64,000 bases of DNA from assembly GCF_023101145.1 (NCBI RefSeq), contig NZ_CP073714.1, forward strand, positions 6,882,001 to 6,946,000, written 5' to 3'. This DNA is from Paenibacillus pabuli. GTDB taxonomy: Bacteria > Bacillota > Bacilli > Paenibacillales > Paenibacillaceae. The notes under the pieces were generated by a model, which was not told the DNA's origin, searched no databases, and was given only the letters and a program-made list of their open reading frames with translations. This document shows positions 18,287-26,903 of the stretch, one piece after another. Positions within the stretch are counted from its first letter, which is position 1; each line of letters starts with the position of its first letter. The translations under genes and the position numbers were made by a program.

Positions 18287-18386
18287 CACCAATCTGGAGA
18301 AGCAGAGCGTTCGCCTTTATCACCGGATTTCCCCTTATATAAGGGATTCAAAAAAATCTGGGGATAACAGCGATCGAAAGATGGTG
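18287..18386. repeat. Structured intergenic repeat, copy C (inverted)
   Basis: Opposite orientation to A and B. Outer CACCATCT / AGATTGGTG (18379-18386 and 18287-18295 on the minus strand), middle TTATCCCC / GGTGATAA (one mismatch), apical CCCTT-ATAT-AAGGG. The inner CGATCGCTGTTATCCCCAGA block is shared with copy B. Confidence 0.78.
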
Positions 18387-18431
18387 ATGCAATCGAAGTT
18401 AGGAGTGTAACCAATCGTTTCGGTTTATACG

Positions 18432-19025
18432 TTAGTCACAAAATGTCGAATCTGGTTGCTCTTCCATACGATACACTGCACGCTCGCCGCCAATCAATTT
18501 CGGACGGGTCAATGCTGTAGTTACACGGGCATCACCGATGTAGCGAAGCGCTGTTCGGAAAGGTACTGCAACATGCTGCAAATGCATGCCAATCATCGTC
18601 TCACCAATATCCATTCCTGCATGGGCCTGCACATGTTCAGCCAGGCATGGATCAGTAAGCGAGCGATACGCTGCAGATGCCATGGAACCGCCTGCTTTGG
18701 GCACGGGTACTGCTCCCACCTCAGTTAATCCTAGACGTGTAAGCAGAGAACGCTCCATCACCAGTGCACGATTCAGGTGCTCACAGCATTGGAATACAAC
18801 ATCAAAACCGAACTCCTGCTGCACCTCGCGTATACCCGCAAGAAGCTGCTGCGCCACTTCAACCGCACCGCTAGTGCCAATCCGTTTGCCTGCAACTTCA
18901 CTCGTACTTGTACCGATCACAACGATCTGCCCAGGTCCAAGCTGTCCGGCAAGCGCCAGTTCACGCAGAATGGATGCGGTCTGTTCATGCAATCCGGGTT
19001 GTTCCGAATCTAACTCAATAGTCAT
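18432..19025 (-). CDS. ywlG: YwlG family protein (DUF436/TIGR01440)
   Basis: 197 residues, family of unknown function adjacent to glyA in Bacillales. Conserved features: VVIGTSTSEVAGKRIGTSG, FQCCEHLNRALVMER and KAGGSMASAAYR. The start at 19025 (MTIELDSEQ) has GGGAGG seven bases upstream. In B. subtilis rpiB (ywlF) lies between this gene and ywlE; it is absent here. Confidence 0.9.
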   Translation of the reverse strand: MTIELDSEQPGLHEQTASILRELALAGQLGPGQIVVIGTSTSEVAGKRIGTSGAVEVAQQLLAGIREVQQEFGFDVVFQCCEHLNRALVMERSLLTRLGLTEVGAVPVPKAGGSMASAAYRSLTDPCLAEHVQAHAGMDIGETMIGMHLQHVAVPFRTALRYIGDARVTTALTRPKLIGGERAVYRMEEQPDSTFCD

Positions 19026-19129
19026 CCTATCGCCTCCCGATAAAATCATGCCCGGCTTCCTCTTGGCTGCCCTTGGGAATCTTGCATGGCATTTCAGGTA
19101 CTATTATAGCGAATTATCAGATGAAAGAC

Positions 19130-19168
19130 GAAAAAAAGAGCAGTCTGCGGGTATCGCAGAATTGCTCT
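19130..19168 (-). terminator. Terminator after ywlE
   Basis: Minus strand AGAGCA-att-CTGCG...CGCAG-act-TGCTCT stem followed by TTTTTTTCG. It lies between ywlE and ywlG, so ywlG has its own promoter. The remaining 363-base gap holds nothing else recognisable. Confidence 0.8.
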
Positions 19169-19388
19169 TTTGCCCAGGCGACCGGCCGTTTGTTCCGGTG
19201 CTCCATCGTGGTTATGTCCACTTCGTCGCCAGTTACACCGGATCCCTGTTTTCCCTTTCATCATAAAACAACCTGCGTTTTAAATCAACGGTTAATTTAC
19301 ATCTCATGTCCGTTTTTATATAAAATTTCAAGTCAGGAATTAAAATCAGAACGTGTACAACTGTATAAGCACATCAATCAGATTCAAA

Positions 19389-19961
19389 TCAACTCAACTT
19401 GTCCAAAAGTCTGTCGAGTGCAGTCCGAATCTCCGCTGCGGCGATATTGTAATCGTCACGACTGCCGCCAAACGGGTCTGAAATATCAAAACTCGGAATG
19501 CGTTGTCTGATCTCGATCGCCCGCTCACGTTCAGATGCCAAAATCTCCTGCCCTAGCGCACGCTTCATTTCCAATGTCGCAAACAGGCTGTCGAGTTCCT
19601 GAAGATCATTCAGGACCTGTTCGTCATTTTCCACATACTCTTTCAAGGTATACGTCTTGTGTACCGAGTCAGGAAAAACCTGCATGACATGCTGTTTATG
19701 ACTGCGTGTCAACGTGAGGACCAGGTCGGCCCAACCGATCAAATCCGCACTAAGCTGTGTCGAATGAGGTGGCCCCTCAACGTTGTGGTCTCTTAATACA
19801 GCCTCTGCATGACGGGAAATCGGCATGCCCGTTGTTGCAGCTACACCTGCGGAACGAACGTCCACCTGAATGCCCCGCTCAGACGCCAGTTTACGCAAAA
19901 GTCCTTCGGCCATGGGGCTGCGACATGTATTCCCTGTGCATACAAACAAAATATGTTTCAT
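19389..19961 (-). CDS. ywlE: Low-molecular-weight phosphatase, probable protein-arginine phosphatase
   Basis: 190 residues. P-loop HILFVCTGNTCRSPMAEG with nucleophile Cys8 and Arg14; the loop Thr12 is the residue that in B. subtilis YwlE and related enzymes favours phospho-arginine over phospho-tyrosine. The general acid Asp lies in SDPFGGS near the C-terminus. YwlE opposes McsB arginine kinase in protein quality control. Start at 19961 has GGGAGG nine bases upstream. The segment after residue 80 is somewhat extended relative to B. subtilis. Confidence 0.9.
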   Translation of the reverse strand: MKHILFVCTGNTCRSPMAEGLLRKLASERGIQVDVRSAGVAATTGMPISRHAEAVLRDHNVEGPPHSTQLSADLIGWADLVLTLTRSHKQHVMQVFPDSVHKTYTLKEYVENDEQVLNDLQELDSLFATLEMKRALGQEILASERERAIEIRQRIPSFDISDPFGGSRDDYNIAAAEIRTALDRLLDKLS

Positions 19962-19987
19962 TATGGTTAGCCTCCCCATTTTATATA

Positions 19988-20554
19988 TTAAAATATAAAC
20001 AAAAGTCCAAAAGCGAGCAAAATCGCTCCGCCTACCGCCTCACCGTAATCCCCCATGTTTTGGCTCACACGCCGTCCCAACAGCAGACCCATAACGGACA
20101 TTGCGCCACCGCATATACCAAAAGCGAGCACCGTCAACACCAGATCATTGCTGAACATGCCGAGCGAGACTCCAACGGAAAACGAATCCACACTGACACT
20201 CAGTGAGAACAGAATCACACCGAGCAGAGATCGATGATCCACCAGCTTGGTTTCTCCCTCCCGGAAAGCGTTCAAGATCATATGGGCACCGAGCAAGACC
20301 AGCAGAGCTCCAGCCGCATACGTGGTAATGTCTCCTAGCAGGGAGCTGACGTATTTGCCTGTATACATGCCGATAAGAGGCATGATGATATGAAACAAGG
20401 CCGTGACAGTGCTGATTCGCAATATGTCTCTCAGACGAATACCCTTCATGCCAATCCCGATGCCGAGTGAGAATGCGTCAAGTCCGAGAGCGACGGCCAT
20501 AATCAAAATGGTTACCAACTGCCCTACATGGGCAGACACATCCCACATTCCCAT
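19988..20554 (-). CDS. mntP: MntP/YwlD-type manganese efflux protein
   Basis: 188 residues with six membrane helices. Two internal repeats carry the family motif: ALGLDAFSLGIGIG and SVSVDSFSVGVSLG, each with the membrane Asp involved in Mn2+ export. The position between ywlE and ywlC matches ywlD of B. subtilis. Two starts (20554, 20548) share one GGGGGT site; either is possible. No yybP-ykoY riboswitch was seen upstream. Confidence 0.9.
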   Translation of the reverse strand: MGMWDVSAHVGQLVTILIMAVALGLDAFSLGIGIGMKGIRLRDILRISTVTALFHIIMPLIGMYTGKYVSSLLGDITTYAAGALLVLLGAHMILNAFREGETKLVDHRSLLGVILFSLSVSVDSFSVGVSLGMFSNDLVLTVLAFGICGGAMSVMGLLLGRRVSQNMGDYGEAVGGAILLAFGLLFIF

Positions 20555-20738
20555 ACCCCCAAGTCACGTAAAGGTTCTTGTACACCATATGCGGACAAGG
20601 ACTTAAACATGACCTGAGAAGACTTTTTGCATTTCTGGCATTCAAAGAGTAAAAGAAATGCTGGTCTTAGCCAAAGGGCGGGTGTCAGAAGGAAACTTAT
20701 AGCGATACTACGGAAAAAGGATACATGGAAAAAGGGGG

Positions 20739-21932
20739 CTATCGGTCACCGACCTGAATGAGTCGGTGACCTGCCGCCTTGAGCAGCCGGTTCATAACGG
20801 CTGCTCCCAGCCCTTCGCGCGAGCAGGCTTCAGCCACAATATATGTGGCCCCCTGCTCATCGCAGCTGCGCAGCGCGGCGTACAGCCGGCGCGCTGCTTC
20901 CTCCAACTCGCTGGCTTCGCCCAGCGAGAACACGGCATCGGCGCGGTACTGCTCCGCGTGCTCGGCGAACGCCAGCACCGCGGTGCGCTCCCCGCGCTGC
21001 GCCGCCTCTGCGAGGGCGGCGCTGATCCAGGCCGCCACCGCTGCGGGCGGCCCCTCCACCACGCACAGCGCACCTGCGGGCGCGTAGTGCGTGTACTTCA
21101 TGCCCGGCGAGCGCGGCGCCGGGCTGTCATCGCCACCGGCCCCCTCCGCGAGCAGCGCGGGGTCCGTGGCGACACGGGCGGCAACGGCGGACAGCTGTTC
21201 CGCCGTAATGCCGCCAGGGCGCAGGATGGTGACGGTACCGTCGTCACCAACCTGCACCACCGTGGACTCGACGCCCACCCCAGTGGGGCCGCCGTCCACG
21301 ATGCCGCCGATGCGGCCTGCCAGATCCTCGCGCACATGTGCGGCGAGTGTCGGGCTTGGCCGCCCGGAGCGGTTGGCGCTCGGCGCGGCGACCGGGCATT
21401 CCGCTGCCGCGATCAACTGCAAAGCCACCGGATGGTCCGGCATACGCACGGCCACCGTGTCCAAACCGGCGGTAACCCGCGGGGATACCGCCCCAGGCCT
21501 AACTGGCAGCACAAGCGTAAGCGGCCCCGGCCAGAAGGCCTCCATCAGCGCCTCCGCCGTGCCATTCACCTCCGTGACCAGCGAATCCAACTGATCACGC
21601 CGGGCAATATGCACAATCAGCGGATTGTCCGAAGGCCGCCCTTTGGCTGCAAATACGGCTTCTACCGCAGCTGTACTCCGAGCATCTGCGCCCAGACCGT
21701 ATACCGTCTCGGTTGGGAATGCGACGGTCTGTCCTTGACGAAGACAGGCTGCGGCATCCTGCAAGTCAGCAAGAGCCTGTTTATAAGTACTTCCTTCGAC
21801 CGCATCATCCGTATTCTCATTGGTTACCAGTACATGGACATCCCACATGCTCGTAATCATTTCCTCTGTAGTTTCTTCCTTCTCCATGCCTTTCATGGAA
21901 GACTGATGCATTTGCTCGTTCTCTTTAGTCAT
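20739..21932 (-). CDS. ywlC: Threonylcarbamoyl-AMP synthase (Sua5/YwlC/TsaC)
   Basis: Up to 397 residues. Makes threonylcarbamoyl-AMP for the t6A modification at tRNA position 37. The YrdC/TsaC domain shows GQTVAFPTETVYGLGADA, KGRPSDNPLIVHI and PTPAPSANRSGRPSPT-like segments; a C-terminal Sua5 domain follows PRSPGMKYTHYAP. The N-terminus has ~45 residues beyond the family core, and several in-frame ATGs exist (21911, 21893, 21860, 21848), so the true start is uncertain. Bases about 20800-21560 are much richer in G+C than the neighbourhood. Confidence 0.93.
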   Translation of the reverse strand: MTKENEQMHQSSMKGMEKEETTEEMITSMWDVHVLVTNENTDDAVEGSTYKQALADLQDAAACLRQGQTVAFPTETVYGLGADARSTAAVEAVFAAKGRPSDNPLIVHIARRDQLDSLVTEVNGTAEALMEAFWPGPLTLVLPVRPGAVSPRVTAGLDTVAVRMPDHPVALQLIAAAECPVAAPSANRSGRPSPTLAAHVREDLAGRIGGIVDGGPTGVGVESTVVQVGDDGTVTILRPGGITAEQLSAVAARVATDPALLAEGAGGDDSPAPRSPGMKYTHYAPAGALCVVEGPPAAVAAWISAALAEAAQRGERTAVLAFAEHAEQYRADAVFSLGEASELEEAARRLYAALRSCDEQGATYIVAEACSREGLGAAVMNRLLKAAGHRLIQVGDR

Positions 21933-22126
21933 ATATTCATCATTCCTAAACTTCAGTAAGGTAGTTAATGCAAGGCACCCGGCTTCCTCGATACCTTCTT
22001 CGCTTATTTTTTCTGATTCCTATAATTATAACACATCTGTTCTGCCCAAGGATGAAGTCTCATTCTCCCAAGCGATTAACCATCATGAGGTATTTGAATC
22101 AAATCCATAATAAAAAATCCATAATA

Positions 22127-22162
22127 AAACAAAAGGGGCACTTCCCTGAATTGAAGTCCCCT
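22127..22162 (-). terminator. Terminator after spoIIR
   Basis: Minus strand AGGGGACTTC / GAAGTGCCCCT stem (one mismatch) followed by TTTTGTTTT, about 35 bases past the spoIIR stop. Confidence 0.8.
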
Positions 22163-22196
22163 GAGCAAAGCTTATATGCAGCAGCATATTATACAG

Positions 22197-22856
22197 TTAT
22201 GCAAACAATCCCGTTACCCAATCCCACAATTTGACCGCCATATCCCACAGGAAGAAACGTGCTTCCGGTGCAGCTGCCTGCACAGATGCTTGCGCATCCC
22301 CAGGCTCCGCAGCTGCTGCAGATGTTGCTGCAGGCTTCGCCAGCGCATCACCTGTGCCTGCATCTATGAAGCATAATGGTGGAAACAATACACACCACCA
22401 GTTTTGACCCTCGCCTTTTCCCAGTGTTATCCGCACTGCTTCATAATCTCCAGCAGGATATACGGTACCGCCATATAGTTTGGTGGGAAACGGAACCACT
22501 CCAAGTTCCACCTGATATGAATAGGTTAACCCCCGATTCGCAAGCTCTTCTCCTACACGATCCTCTATTTCAGATAGATGCTGACGGATGACCCCACGCG
22601 CTTCTTCCAGACTTTGCGGATTCTCCAGTTCGGTGACCCAATCATTCATCTGGGCAACGACGGCGTCACGAATTTCACGTTTGACCAACTGATCTCCCGC
22701 TGCATCCGAGTTTGCGAGAATACGCAAGCGAATGGATTGTTCCGGAATCGCTGTAGCCGCCACAGCTGCATCGGTTTTCTGACCTTCCCACATCATTATA
22801 ATCATCATAAGACATACAATTATAAGTCCAATTTGTTTCACAATTTTTCTGCTCAT
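22197..22856 (-). CDS. spoIIR: SpoIIR, stage II sporulation protein R
   Basis: 219 residues. A forespore-secreted signal that triggers SpoIIGA to process pro-SigmaE. N-terminal signal/anchor helix (IGLIIVCLMMIIMMW), then the family block SIRLRILANSDAAGDQLVKREIRDAVV and GTVYPAGDYEAVRITLGKGEGQNWWCVLFPPLCF. The C-terminal ~50 residues (Ala-rich linker, then FFLWDMAVKLWDWVTGLFA) are longer than in B. subtilis. GGGGGAG precedes ATG 22856; the upstream in-frame ATG lacks a site. Confidence 0.94.
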   Translation of the reverse strand: MSRKIVKQIGLIIVCLMMIIMMWEGQKTDAAVAATAIPEQSIRLRILANSDAAGDQLVKREIRDAVVAQMNDWVTELENPQSLEEARGVIRQHLSEIEDRVGEELANRGLTYSYQVELGVVPFPTKLYGGTVYPAGDYEAVRITLGKGEGQNWWCVLFPPLCFIDAGTGDALAKPAATSAAAAEPGDAQASVQAAAPEARFFLWDMAVKLWDWVTGLFA

Positions 22857-22912
22857 TCCGTTCTCCCCCTCGGCTCCCGTGATCATGATCCCTGTAACTC
22901 TCTCATGTCTAT

Positions 22913-22941
22913 CAGTATGCCCGGAAGAGACGGAAGTAAAC
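22913..22941 (-). promoter_or_regulatory. Possible SigmaF/G promoter of spoIIR
   Basis: Minus strand GTTTA (22937-22941), 15-base spacer, GGCATACTG (22913-22921). Resembles SigmaF/SigmaG promoters (CATACT -10 core); spoIIR is a SigmaF gene in Bacillus. One -10 position deviates. Confidence 0.4.
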
Positions 22942-23023
22942 CTGCTAGATTACAAATCTACTAAAATTTTAATAGACGGGTAATACTTAAAACGAAAGGA
23001 CTGTTAGCACGCCTTATGTCTGA

Positions 23024-23077
23024 CAAAAATCAAAGAAGCACCTGCCCATGAAACGTTTAGTCGGCTGACGCTTCCTT
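23024..23077 (-). terminator. Probable terminator after the chitinase gene
   Basis: Minus strand AAGGAAGC ... GCTTCTTT arms (8 bp, one wobble) with a 30-base loop, then GATTTTTG. Long loop lowers confidence. Confidence 0.4.
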
Positions 23078-23155
23078 GAGAAAATATAAGATTCTAACCT
23101 ACCCTTGATGTTCCAATTGAGTTTACTGCATGGACGCCCTTACTCGGCTTCCCGG

Positions 23156-24715
23156 TTACTTATTCACCCGGAAAGCTTCCCAGGCCCCGCCAACCGAATT
23201 GCGACTCGCTACAAGCTTACCGCCATTATTCAGATCACAGGTCACATACAGGTTGTTGGCAAGTGCCTGCAATGCAATGGTTCCATCACCCAAATCCACA
23301 CGATTAAACTTCTCCCATTGCTGAATGGTTATGGCTTTTGCGATCAGGGCGCCACCCTTATTAACATCCGCTGTGACATATTTATTATTGATTTTGGACT
23401 TGAGAGACACCGTTCCATCGGAGTTCGTAATCCATTCAAAAAGCTCCCAGTCTCCTGCAGTTGTCCGATTAGCGACAAGCTGGTCATTGCCTTGATTTTC
23501 GGCAGAGACGATTTGCTGATTGGCTTGCGCTACCAAATAGTTGTACCCGCTTGGGTTCGGAGGCTGCACCGTGCCACCACTCGTAACCTCTGAATATACG
23601 GCCTGAAGCAGCGCACCTGAGCGGTCATTGCTGTACTCCCAGAACATGATGCCGCCCAGATTGCTGTTTTTCACATATTGTACCTTCAGTCTGAGCGATT
23701 GCGGATCGTCATAGGAGATAAAGGTATTTCCATTAAACAGATAAGGAGCTTGAGCACTGCTGTCCCAGTACCGTGTATATCCGTTTTTATTCAAATATTG
23801 ACTAACAATGGTGTTATAATCGGGTTCAAAACCACCTGAACCGGGCCTGTCCAGACCATTGTTCGAATTCTGAACACCAGTCCATGCCCGGCCGTAAAAG
23901 GCTCCGCCAATGACCAGTTTATTCGCGGGAACACCGCTGTTTCTGAACAGATTGACCGCGGACGTTACGCTAATATCTCTTCCAGACAGATTCGTGTGAT
24001 GACCTGTGGTTGCGTCCCAGGTTCCATGAAAATCGTAAGTCATCAGATTGATCCAATCCAGGAGAGGAGTAATATTATTGATTTCCACACCGTTCAGATA
24101 ACTGCTGCTTGCTCCGGCGGCTATGGTCAGCAAATATTGTTTGCCATTCACTTGCCCTTGAGCGTTCAGCTTCTCACGAACCTTTGAGAGCAGTTGTGTG
24201 AAATTTTGTTTATCCTGTGGCCGCGCAGTTGTACCGGCAGCAGGGTTGGTCGGATATTCCCAATCCAGATCGACCCCATCCAGATTATTGGAGGTTACCA
24301 GCTGCACAATGCTGTCAGCAAAAGTGGAACGAGAGGCGTCTGTTAGTGCTGCGTCAGAAAACCCATTAGCTCCCCAGCCCCCAACAGACAACAAAACCTT
24401 CAAATCCGGATTTCTGGATTTCAGTCCAACCATGAGTTGCAGTTTGGTACGATCAGAATTGGTTATGGTTGCTTTACCGTTGGAGATCAGAGCAAAAGAG
24501 TAATTGATATGGGACAACTGCTCTGCCTTAATATCATTTGCTGTCCAGTTAGCCCAACCAGCTACATAAGCAATAATTTTCTTTGGAAGTGGAGCTGCGT
24601 CAGCATGTTTCGCCGGTCCGATGGCAAATGTGGAAACGGTTAGTGCAAAAGATAAGAACAAGAGCATGAATACTTTAACAAATGAAGGGACCGTACCAAC
24701 TCGATTTGGGTTCAT
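23156..24715 (-). CDS. Secreted GH18 chitinase with C-terminal fascin-like beta-trefoil
   Basis: 519 residues. Signal peptide with cleavage predicted after AHADA-like residues about 36-40. A GH18 barrel follows (about 45-385): KIIAYVAGWANW, VLLSVGGWG, and the catalytic DxxDxDxE motif DGVDLDWE (Asp146 to Glu153). MTYDFHGTWD and GIMFWEYSND match later barrel strands. After a short Pro-rich linker, residues about 395-519 form repeats such as WELFEWITNSDGTVSLKS and KYVTADVNKGG, typical of fascin-like trefoils that bind polysaccharide. Hydrolyses chitin outside the cell. ATG 24715 has AGGAGAG upstream. Confidence 0.93.
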   Translation of the reverse strand: MNPNRVGTVPSFVKVFMLLFLSFALTVSTFAIGPAKHADAAPLPKKIIAYVAGWANWTANDIKAEQLSHINYSFALISNGKATITNSDRTKLQLMVGLKSRNPDLKVLLSVGGWGANGFSDAALTDASRSTFADSIVQLVTSNNLDGVDLDWEYPTNPAAGTTARPQDKQNFTQLLSKVREKLNAQGQVNGKQYLLTIAAGASSSYLNGVEINNITPLLDWINLMTYDFHGTWDATTGHHTNLSGRDISVTSAVNLFRNSGVPANKLVIGGAFYGRAWTGVQNSNNGLDRPGSGGFEPDYNTIVSQYLNKNGYTRYWDSSAQAPYLFNGNTFISYDDPQSLRLKVQYVKNSNLGGIMFWEYSNDRSGALLQAVYSEVTSGGTVQPPNPSGYNYLVAQANQQIVSAENQGNDQLVANRTTAGDWELFEWITNSDGTVSLKSKINNKYVTADVNKGGALIAKAITIQQWEKFNRVDLGDGTIALQALANNLYVTCDLNNGGKLVASRNSVGGAWEAFRVNK

Positions 24716-25329
24716 CACATAACTCTCCTTTGGGTTTTCATTTTAGAAATTCAGCAGCAGCTTTACATTTGGCTGGCAGGAGGATCACGCCCTGTATTCC
24801 CTACTTCATCTCTCGTTAATGCCGCTGAAAGGCTATTTTTGTTGATCCACATCGCTTTTTCACCCTTTCTGTTCCAATCCGTCTTGAAATAAAGGAAGCG
24901 TTTAAAATAAAATGTAATCGATTTCATTTTGGGAAAAAAGGAATCTACTTGGCCTAAATTCATATTATAGAATGATTGGTTGGCAGAAAAATAGGCTAAC
25001 TTAAACAGATCATGGAACGTTGATCTGAAGGATAATGGGGTATCAAAGGATCTTTTTGCAGCTAAGAAAATTCGATAATCTAGGGAAGAGTACACCAACA
25101 AATACAGTTACATTCATCATTGGCAGGACTGGTGTAAGGATGAGGAATAGGTTCATAACCCACTTTCAAAGTATGGATTACTGTCTGACGTGTAGGATGT
25201 AAGTAAGCGGGTAAAATACTTTTATAATCTAGTTAAAATTAGGATAATACAAGTTTGAAATATTTGTCAATAAAAATTAAATTTGTCATTCTTCCACAAT
25301 TCAAATTCACACACTCATTACCTTAAAAC
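24716..25329. other. Gene-free spacer upstream of the chitinase
   Basis: About 600 bases, AT-rich. A minus-strand TATAAT near 24964 may be the chitinase -10, without a clear -35. The only long frame (24763-25101, minus) has no family resemblance or good ribosome site. Confidence 0.4.
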
Positions 25330-25365
25330 AAAAAAAAATCTTCACCTGGCTGTGCAGGCAAAGAT
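25330..25365 (-). terminator. Terminator after the downstream SEDS gene
   Basis: Minus strand ATCTTtgCCTG...CAGGtgAAGAT stem followed by eight T residues; about 105 bases past the gene's stop. Confidence 0.85.
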
Positions 25366-25469
25366 CGGACTAACAAACAAAACACTTACTGCTCCATAAC
25401 ATATTCCAACATCCTCTGAATGGAAAGCCGAATGTCCATTGCAAAGTTGGATTAGACCAAAGTTCAGAA

Positions 25470-26690
25470 TTATGCTGTTGTCTTTTCCTTTTTGATCATA
25501 CTCCACAAACGTTCCAGTAAAGTAGGTCGTTGTTCTCCCATAAGAAGTTCGTCCTCGTCTTCCTCGCCATACAATTTAATGCTCATCACCAGTCCGATAC
25601 ATGCCATATTAATGAGTAAAGAGGTGCCTCCATAGCTGATAAATGGCAGCGTAATGCCCGTAAGCGGCATCAGCCCGAGGAAAGCGCCAATATTTTCAAA
25701 CACCTGATATAACAGCATGCCGATAATCCCTACAATCACGACAGGTCCTGCCCGATCTCTACAATGTAATGCGATTAACACCATACGATGAATGAGGATA
25801 AAATACAGTAAGAGCAGAACAGATCCACCTACAAAACCAAACTCCTCAGCAATGACCACAAAAATGGAATCCGAATACGTATACGGTACACGCCCCGATT
25901 GGACGGATGTCCCCTGCATGTAGCCTTTGCCGGTTATGCCGCCCGAGCCTATGGCAAGACCTGCATTTTTCGTATGCCAGGAAGCTTTCGACGTTGCTTT
26001 ATCCGGTACAAGCCAAGGATCAATCCGCTCGGCCCAATGCTGCCGGTTCGCCTTTTCCAGAAACGTATAAATCTCATCATGATACGACGTATAAGCCTTG
26101 ACGAATCCAAAAAAGGTTACCCCCACAATGACAAGGGCAATTAGTGCGTGTGACCACTTGATATTCCCAATCCATAACACGGCGACCAGAATCACAACAT
26201 ATCCGAGGGCATTGCCCAAATCATTCTGAGCCATCACCAGCGCAAAGGGAATAAATGTCCATAACCCAATGGGCACGACATCTTTCCAGAAACGAAGCGT
26301 AGAATTTTTTCTTTTGACCAATACATGAGCCAGAAATAGAATCAGGATCATTTTGAACAATTCTGCCGGTTGAAAAGAAAGAGTCTCCGTAATCTTAATC
26401 CAGCCATTGGCGTTATTGATCGTGTCGCCTACAAAGTTGACAAGAATCAGCAAAACGATCCCCACTCCGTAAATATAAAACGCATATTGGATATACAGTT
26501 TATAGTTGACCAATGCAATACCAATAACGGCTACGAATCCAATTCCGTAAAACAGTAAGGTTTTGATATGATGATTGTTTAATTTCGGATCAGACTGAAT
26601 CGCACTGTACACCGTAAATACACTCATAACCATAAGCAGCAGCAGCACAAACAGAATAACCCCATCCATCTTCTTCAGCATTCTCAGCAT
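25470..26690 (-). CDS. SEDS-family protein (RodA/FtsW/SpoVE type), copy 1
   Basis: About 406 residues with ten or so membrane helices. SEDS proteins are peptidoglycan glycosyltransferases that work with a class B PBP. Conserved features: QPAELFKMILILFLA, MAQNDLGNALGYVVIL, a long external loop with AERIDPWLVPD and GSGGITGKGYMQGTSVQSGRVPYTYSDSIF, then GITLPFISYGGTSLLINM. The putative catalytic Asp is in the PYTYSDSIF loop. Start 26690 chosen (CAGGGGG upstream); the longer frame begins TTG without a site. Paralogous to the gene immediately upstream; an intervening strong terminator makes them separate transcripts. Confidence 0.88.
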   Translation of the reverse strand: MLRMLKKMDGVILFVLLLLMVMSVFTVYSAIQSDPKLNNHHIKTLLFYGIGFVAVIGIALVNYKLYIQYAFYIYGVGIVLLILVNFVGDTINNANGWIKITETLSFQPAELFKMILILFLAHVLVKRKNSTLRFWKDVVPIGLWTFIPFALVMAQNDLGNALGYVVILVAVLWIGNIKWSHALIALVIVGVTFFGFVKAYTSYHDEIYTFLEKANRQHWAERIDPWLVPDKATSKASWHTKNAGLAIGSGGITGKGYMQGTSVQSGRVPYTYSDSIFVVIAEEFGFVGGSVLLLLYFILIHRMVLIALHCRDRAGPVVIVGIIGMLLYQVFENIGAFLGLMPLTGITLPFISYGGTSLLINMACIGLVMSIKLYGEEDEDELLMGEQRPTLLERLWSMIKKEKTTA

Positions 26691-26803
26691 GTTCCCACAT
26701 ATCCCCCTGAGGCTCAATAACCCAATAATTATTTCCAGTAGTCTTCAATATTACCATTGTATAGAATTGGAAGACAAATTGGAAATCCGCCAATAAAACC
26801 AAC

Positions 26804-26856
26804 AAAAAAACCTGAAACCCACAGATCATCTTGCTACGATCTGTTGATTTCAGGTT
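26804..26856 (-). terminator. Strong terminator between the two SEDS genes
   Basis: Minus strand AACCTGAAAtcAACAGATC ... GATCTGTgggTTTCAGGTT, a ~19-bp stem, followed by TTTTTTG. Confidence 0.9.
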
Positions 26857-26903
26857 TGGGTTATATCCTATTCACTTGCAAAGAGTCTGTCCTAGGAACA
26901 AAA

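Noticed and set aside
20766..21959. 397-residue plus-strand frame opposite ywlC
   Set aside because: Mirror of a G+C-rich gene; no family resemblance, no ribosome site; ywlC on the other strand is clearly real.
24763..25101. 112-residue minus-strand frame upstream of the chitinase
   Set aside because: No recognisable domain, poor ribosome site, AT-rich composition and odd amino-acid make-up; treated as chance.
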